A stretch of DNA of 17,556 nucleotides from Deltaproteobacteria bacterium UBA5329 (GTDB lineage: Bacteria; Desulfobacterota; Syntrophorhabdia; Syntrophorhabdales; Syntrophorhabdaceae): positions 28,819 to 46,374 of the forward strand of contig DHQV01000050.1 in assembly GCA_002408185.1 (NCBI GenBank), written 5' to 3'. Every line of letters begins with the position of its first letter. Position 1 is the stretch's first letter. Both the position numbers and the translations under genes were made by a program. The notes under the pieces are model-generated. The model saw only the letters and a list, made by a program, of their open reading frames with translations. It searched no databases and was not told where the DNA came from. Of the stretch, positions 14,050 to 17,556 are shown one piece after another.

Positions 14050-15111
14050 ATGAAAATGAAAAGGATCATTCCCGATATTCATGAATTCGCCTCGGAGAGG
14101 AAGATACCTGCGCGCCGGGTAATGGATTTCGTCAACAGTACCAATCCCCTGGGACCTTCCTCCCGTGCAAAGAACGCCATCAGGAAAAGCATCAAAATGA
14201 TCGACAGGCCTGTCGACGACAGGGCCCGGTACCTCGTGCGGGTGATCGCCCGGCTGCACGGTATTCCGGAAGACAATATCGTCACGGCGGGCAGTTTTGA
14301 TTCGCTGCTGACCGCGATCACCCGCACCTTCAATGTCGGGACACTCCTGTGCTGTGACCCCTATCCCTCATACTGCCGGAAGGTCATGGAGGGCCCGGTC
14401 AACATCGATCTTCTGGACCTTGAAGAAAAGGTGCATTTTCTTTTCGACAGGGAGCTCTGGGAGAAAAAACTGCCTGATTGCGACGCAGCCATCGTTCCAT
14501 ACCCTTCATTCATATCCGAGAAGCCTTTGACCCGCGATGATGTGCTCGGAATGATCGCTCATGCAGAAGACCGGGGAAAGCTCCTCATTATTGACGAAAC
14601 CTTTATCCAATATTCATCGGCCGATTCGCTGGCCGGCGATATCGCCGGCCATCCGCATTGCCTTATCGTCTCTTCGCTGACCGAATATTATGCGCTTCAA
14701 GGGCTACCCGTTTCGTATTGCATCGGCGATCAGGGAACGCTTGGCGCGATCGGTCAGCATTCCCCGGTAAGCGCGCCGTCTACCCTCGCGGCAGCGGCAG
14801 CGGCAGGATCGATCCGCGACAGGGCGTATACCCGCAGAACACGCGCATACTTTGCCGGGGAACATGCCTTCATAGAAGAGGGTCTTAAGAAGGTGCCGGG
14901 AATCTCCTTTTACACGACGGCATGCGGCTCCTTCGTCATAAAATTCCGGGACCCGCTGACGAAAACGCTCGATACGTTCTCCCGGTACAACATCCTGATG
15001 TATTTGGCGTCCGGTTGCCTGTTTTTTCCGGTCAAGAACCATAAATGGAATGCACGTTACCTTAAAACTCTCAAAAATATTATGGGGGAACGAAGTGATG
15101 AAACACCCTGA
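14050..15111 (+). CDS. CobD/HisC-like fold-type-I protein lacking the PLP-binding lysine
   Basis: It resembles class I/II aminotransferases, most closely threonine-phosphate decarboxylase (CobD) or histidinol-phosphate aminotransferase. Family features kept are the DFVNSTNPLGPSSRA opening (26-40), LARYHGIPE-like RLHGIPEDNIVTAGS (68-82), DPYPSY (103-108) and IIDETFIQYSS (180-190), where Asp182 matches the Asp that contacts the PLP ring. SSLTEYYALQGLPVSY (208-223) lines up with the family's SLTKFYALPGLRLGY, so the Schiff-base Lys is Glu212 and the following Arg is Pro220. The Asn of NPNNPTG is absent (PYPSFISEKPLT, 150-161), and the C-terminal substrate Arg is not evident. Length, 353 residues, is complete and the frame is intact, so this is not an obvious pseudogene. 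It probably cannot do normal PLP chemistry. It overlaps the nucleotidase start by 14 nt. Confidence 0.82.
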   Translation: MKMKRIIPDIHEFASERKIPARRVMDFVNSTNPLGPSSRAKNAIRKSIKMIDRPVDDRARYLVRVIARLHGIPEDNIVTAGSFDSLLTAITRTFNVGTLLCCDPYPSYCRKVMEGPVNIDLLDLEEKVHFLFDRELWEKKLPDCDAAIVPYPSFISEKPLTRDDVLGMIAHAEDRGKLLIIDETFIQYSSADSLAGDIAGHPHCLIVSSLTEYYALQGLPVSYCIGDQGTLGAIGQHSPVSAPSTLAAAAAAGSIRDRAYTRRTRAYFAGEHAFIEEGLKKVPGISFYTTACGSFVIKFRDPLTKTLDTFSRYNILMYLASGCLFFPVKNHKWNARYLKTLKNIMGERSDETP

Positions 15112-16645
15112 GACCTCTTTCATTTTTCTTCTTACAGCAGTAATTATCCTGATGGTAACGGTCCTGCCGTGCGGTGCCGCATCTTTAAGGATCCTCTATG
15201 TCAACGATTTCCATGGATTTGCCGAAAGTCACAAGCGGATAGGGTCCGATGAACTTCAAGGCGGGATCGCTCATTGCGCCTTTCGTGCTGCCGAACTCAG
15301 GAAAGAAAAGCCCTCTCTTCTGCTGGCAGCCGGCGATATGATCCAGGGAGATACCTGGGCAAATCTTTTTGCAGGCAGATCATCGATAGATGTCATGAAC
15401 GAAATGGGCTTTGACGCCATGGTCGTTGGGAACCATGAATTTGATTTCGGCAAAGCGGTCCTCGCGCGGCGGATCGAAGAGGCTAAATTCCCCGTGCTGG
15501 CGGCGAACGTGACAGGCTTTGATCCCCTCAAGCCTTATGTGATACGGGAGATCGACGGGTTAAAGATCGCTATCATCGGCGTTGTGACAGAAGAAACACC
15601 GTCGGCAACGCATCCTTCCAATGTCGCCGGGCTTCAATTTTTACCTGTGACGAAAACGGTGGAGCGGTACGTAACTGAGCTCAGGGACAAGGTAGACCTT
15701 ATCGTCGTCCTTTCCCATATCGGGTATAACGCAGACATGGCCCTGGCAAGCGCGGTCAAGGGCATCGATGTCATTGTCGGCGGACATTCACACACGAAGG
15801 CTGTAAAGGAGATCATGGTAGGCAATACCATCATTGTCCAGGCATACGAACACGTCCTTGCATTGGGGGTCCTTGACCTTACAGTAGAAGACGGCAGGAT
15901 CACCTCGGTGTCAGACAGGCTCGAGAATATTGCCCCCGCCACGGTCAAGAAGGATGAAAAAGTAGCCGCCATAGTTGAAAATTACGCCTGTCAGGTCAGG
16001 CAATCCATGGAAAAGGTCATTGGAGAGGCCACGCTCGACCTCAATGCGGATAATGCCCGGAGCAGCGAATCAAACCTGGGTAACCTGGTTGCTGACATCA
16101 TAAAGAAGGAGTCGGGCGCCGAGGCAGCGATAATCAACGGCGGCGGTCTTCGCACGAGTATTTTAAAGGGGCCGGTCACGGTCGGCAATATTTACTCGGT
16201 CCTCCCGTTCAACAATTACATCATCGCTATTCGCCTGACCGGGCAGCAGATAAAGGATGCGCTGGAATACGGCCTGTCCGGTATCGAGGCTAAGGAGGGG
16301 CGTTTCCCGCAGGTGTCGGGAATTTATTTTACATTTTCGCCAACGCGCGAGACAGGCAGACGCGTCGGGACCATTACCATCGGCGGAGGACCGGTCGAGC
16401 TTTCGCGGCAGTATACCGTGGCCACGAATGATTTTCTGGCAGCCGGTGGAGACGGATATCAGATGTTTCGTGAGGCCATACGGCAGGCTTCAGATTTCGA
16501 GATCATTGGCGGAACGATAAAGAGCAGCAATATTGCGTACAATGACGCCGGCAGATGGTTAAGGGATGTTGTCGCGGCCGAGGTACAGAAAGAGAAAAAA
16601 ATAGGGTCAGCCGTCGAAGGAAGGATACGGACGGAAGGTGAATAA
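15098..16645 (+). CDS. Secreted 5'-nucleotidase / UDP-sugar hydrolase family (UshA-like)
   Basis: An exported metallophosphoesterase that would release nucleosides and phosphate from extracellular or periplasmic nucleotides. From the ATG at 15098 it has 515 residues; a GGGGGAA lies about 10 nt upstream. A hydrophobic signal sequence spans roughly residues 8-29 and ends near CGAAS. The Cys is preceded by Pro, so it is not a good lipobox. The two-metal catalytic domain shows NDFHG, AGDMIQGDTW, VGNHEFDFG, LSHIG and GGHSH. The C-terminal nucleotide-binding domain shows ESNLGNLVADII, INGGGLRTSI, VLPFNNYIIAIRLTGQQI and ATNDFLAAGGDGY. Both domains are complete. The frame extends upstream to 15050 but without a signal-peptide-like start. 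Exact substrate is not predictable. Confidence 0.92.
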   Translation: MKHPETSFIFLLTAVIILMVTVLPCGAASLRILYVNDFHGFAESHKRIGSDELQGGIAHCAFRAAELRKEKPSLLLAAGDMIQGDTWANLFAGRSSIDVMNEMGFDAMVVGNHEFDFGKAVLARRIEEAKFPVLAANVTGFDPLKPYVIREIDGLKIAIIGVVTEETPSATHPSNVAGLQFLPVTKTVERYVTELRDKVDLIVVLSHIGYNADMALASAVKGIDVIVGGHSHTKAVKEIMVGNTIIVQAYEHVLALGVLDLTVEDGRITSVSDRLENIAPATVKKDEKVAAIVENYACQVRQSMEKVIGEATLDLNADNARSSESNLGNLVADIIKKESGAEAAIINGGGLRTSILKGPVTVGNIYSVLPFNNYIIAIRLTGQQIKDALEYGLSGIEAKEGRFPQVSGIYFTFSPTRETGRRVGTITIGGGPVELSRQYTVATNDFLAAGGDGYQMFREAIRQASDFEIIGGTIKSSNIAYNDAGRWLRDVVAAEVQKEKKIGSAVEGRIRTEGE

Positions 16646-16668
16646 GGAACTTAGATTTACCGTAAGGC

Positions 16669-16866
16669 ATGAAGATATTCATCAATGACAGGGAGATCCA
16701 TCTGGCCCCGGGCATGACGGTGCGCCATGCGATCATAGCCGCCGGGTTCACCAGAGAGATCGATGCCGGAGAAAAGGTATTCGACGAATGGGGCAATGAG
16801 GTCGGGCTCGACGGTGCGGTATCTGAAAATTACAGACTCTACGTGGAGGTAAAAAAGGCACGATGA
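16669..16866 (+). CDS. 65-residue beta-grasp-like (ThiS/MoaD- or ferredoxin-fold-like) protein
   Basis: The sequence begins KIFINDREIHLAPGMTVRHAIIAAG, the strand-turn-strand-helix start seen in ThiS, MoaD and 2Fe-2S ferredoxin N-termini. VFDEWGNEVGLDGAVSENYRLYV follows. It ends VEVKKAR, so it lacks the C-terminal Gly-Gly needed for sulfur carriage, and it has no Cys for an iron-sulfur cluster. It is therefore a beta-grasp-like protein of unknown role. Fold assignment is inference from pattern only. The ATG at 16669 is 24 nt after the nucleotidase and has GTAAGG one or two bases upstream, closer than ideal. It overlaps the MarC start by four bases (ATGA), which supports translation as one unit with both neighbours. 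Confidence 0.72.
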   Translation: MKIFINDREIHLAPGMTVRHAIIAAGFTREIDAGEKVFDEWGNEVGLDGAVSENYRLYVEVKKAR

Positions 16867-17432
16867 TCGACACATTCCTGCTCGCATTCATCCCCCTGTT
16901 CGTCGCGTTCGATGTCCTGGGACTTTTGCCCCTTTACATAAAATTCACGATGTCCATGAACCGGAAGCAAAAGTCACGGCTGCTGCGGGATTCATTGATC
17001 ACGGCATTCGTCATATCGCTCATCTTCGTCGTCATCGGCAACCATGTCATGACGTATCTCGGGATATCGATGAAAGATTTCCTGATCGCCGGGGGGATCG
17101 TGATATTCATTACGGCGGTGAAGGATCTGATCGCGGGTCACGGGAAACCGGAAGATTCCGAACTGATCGGGATCGTACCGCTCGGGGTTCCCCTTCTCGC
17201 AGGGCCTGCCGTCCTTGCGACATCGATCATCATATGGAAAGAATACCCGATATATTACTACTTAATATCGCTCATTCTGAACATCGTTATATGCTGGGTC
17301 GTCCTGCATTTTTCCGGTATCTTCCTTAAGGTCCTCGGCCCCAGGGTCATCGAGGCCCTTTCGAAGGTGATGGGACTTATCGTTGCCTCGATAGCCATTA
17401 TGTTCATTCGGCGGGGGATCGAGGGATTTTAG
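16863..17432 (+). CDS. MarC family integral membrane protein
   Basis: A 189-residue inner-membrane protein of the MarC (UPF0056) family with about six hydrophobic segments. Typical features are the N-terminal FLLAFIPLFVAFDVLGLLPLYI, then the long helix LITAFVISLIFVVIGNHVMTYLGIS, then FLIAGGIVIFITAVKDL. IGIVPLGVPLLAGPAVLATSII matches the family's P-L-x-x-P-x-[LI]-[AT]-GPA-x-[IL]-[AT] signature, and VMGLIVASIAIMFIRRGIEGF is the usual C-terminal helix. The transport substrate of the family is unknown, and the old link to multiple antibiotic resistance is not supported. GGAGG lies about 13 nt before the ATG. It is the last plus-strand gene; a heptamer inverted repeat follows. Confidence 0.93.
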   Translation: MIDTFLLAFIPLFVAFDVLGLLPLYIKFTMSMNRKQKSRLLRDSLITAFVISLIFVVIGNHVMTYLGISMKDFLIAGGIVIFITAVKDLIAGHGKPEDSELIGIVPLGVPLLAGPAVLATSIIIWKEYPIYYYLISLILNIVICWVVLHFSGIFLKVLGPRVIEALSKVMGLIVASIAIMFIRRGIEGF

Positions 17433-17436
17433 AAAC

Positions 17437-17508
17437 ACTAAGGAGCAAGCAGTAAGGAGACAACGTTTTTATTCCTCACTTTTCACTCCTTACTGTTTAC
17501 TGTTTGTG
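17437..17508. repeat. Inverted, 7-base-period intergenic repeat after marC
   Basis: On the plus strand heptamers ACTAAGG, AGCAAGC, AGTAAGG and AGACAAC run from 17437 to 17464. CCTCACT, TTTCACT, CCTTACT, GTTTACT and GTTTGTG run from 17474 to 17508. The second block is largely the inverted complement of the first. A perfect 10-base inverted repeat (CAGTAAGGAG at 17450-17459, CTCCTTACTG at 17486-17495) would form a hairpin with a 26-nt loop, extendable past a G-U pair. It may also serve as a bidirectional terminator between marC and a possible convergent gene, though there is no proper U-tract. Confidence 0.75.
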
Positions 17509-17514
17509 ACATAC

Positions 17515-17556
17515 TCACGGGATCGAGATCCCGTGCATCTCAAGTGATGCTCGAGC
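17515..17556 (-). CDS. Possible 3' end of a convergent minus-strand gene
   Basis: The minus strand from 17556 reads ARASLEMHGISIP followed by a TGA at 17517-17515, giving 13 residues before the window edge. Its end abuts the heptamer inverted repeat, as expected for the tail of a gene convergent with marC. The segment is too short to identify. It also contains the palindrome CACGGGATC-GA-GATCCCGTG (17516-17535), which could instead mark a non-coding element. Confidence 0.3.
   Translation of the reverse strand, partial: ARASLEMHGISIP

Noticed and set aside
14050..15111. Calling this gene cobD (threonine-phosphate decarboxylase) or hisC
   Set aside because: The PLP lysine and other active-site residues are missing, and no cobalamin or histidine genes are nearby.
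15098..15190. Lipoprotein signal in the 5'-nucleotidase
   Set aside because: The only Cys near the end of the hydrophobic stretch is preceded by Leu-Pro, which does not fit a lipobox.
16669..16866. Annotating the 65-residue protein as ThiS or MoaD
   Set aside because: It has no C-terminal Gly-Gly and no thiamine or molybdopterin genes around it.
17516..17550. Intrinsic terminator formed by the CACGGGATC palindrome and the following GCATC/GATGC hairpin
   Set aside because: Neither stem is followed by a U-tract, and the segment reads as the end of a minus-strand coding frame. The evidence is too thin to call a terminator.

Overview
This window looks like ordinary chromosomal DNA from a Gram-negative bacterium of moderately high GC. 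The gene order and protein styles suggest a deltaproteobacterial (Desulfobacterota-like) anaerobe. That placement is an inference from general resemblance (rimP-nusA-infB-DUF503-rbfA-nrnA-truB order, a liv-type ABC cassette, small Cys-rich proteins), not a database match. No mobile elements, RNA genes or CRISPR arrays were found, and no gap exceeds 300 bases.

Layout. (1) Positions 1-6877, minus strand: a translation and transcription housekeeping operon read from right to left as rimP, nusA, infB, DUF503 (ylxP-like), rbfA, nrnA, truB, with truB cut by the window edge. Genes are tightly packed or overlap, except for a 119-nt gap with an inverted heptamer repeat between infB and DUF503. A terminator-like hairpin plus U-tract lies just before rimP. 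(2) 7046-8307, plus strand: UDP-glucuronate decarboxylase, translationally coupled to an 85-residue Cys-rich protein. (3) 8413-9327, minus strand: a HAD-family hydrolase followed directly by a 92-residue zinc-ribbon-like protein. This pair converges on block 2. (4) 9452-13998, plus strand: a complete branched-chain amino acid-type ABC transporter (binding protein, two permeases, two ATPases). (5) 14050-17432, plus strand: a CobD/HisC-like fold-type-I protein that lacks the PLP lysine, a secreted 5'-nucleotidase, a 65-residue beta-grasp-like protein without a Gly-Gly tail, and a MarC-family membrane protein. Each of the last three starts overlapping or close behind its predecessor. (6) The last 42 bases may be the 3' end of a convergent minus-strand gene.

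The most interesting points are: the aminotransferase-like protein with Glu where the Schiff-base Lys belongs, plus other lost invariants; a TruB whose normally invariant motif around the catalytic Asp is altered; three gaps that each hold degenerate arrays with a strict 7-base period, two of them arranged as inverted repeats; a possible attenuator before rimP-nusA; and several genes with a -10-like hexamer almost touching an ATG that lacks a good ribosome binding site, which suggests leaderless transcription. I found no convincing wholly new multi-gene system here.
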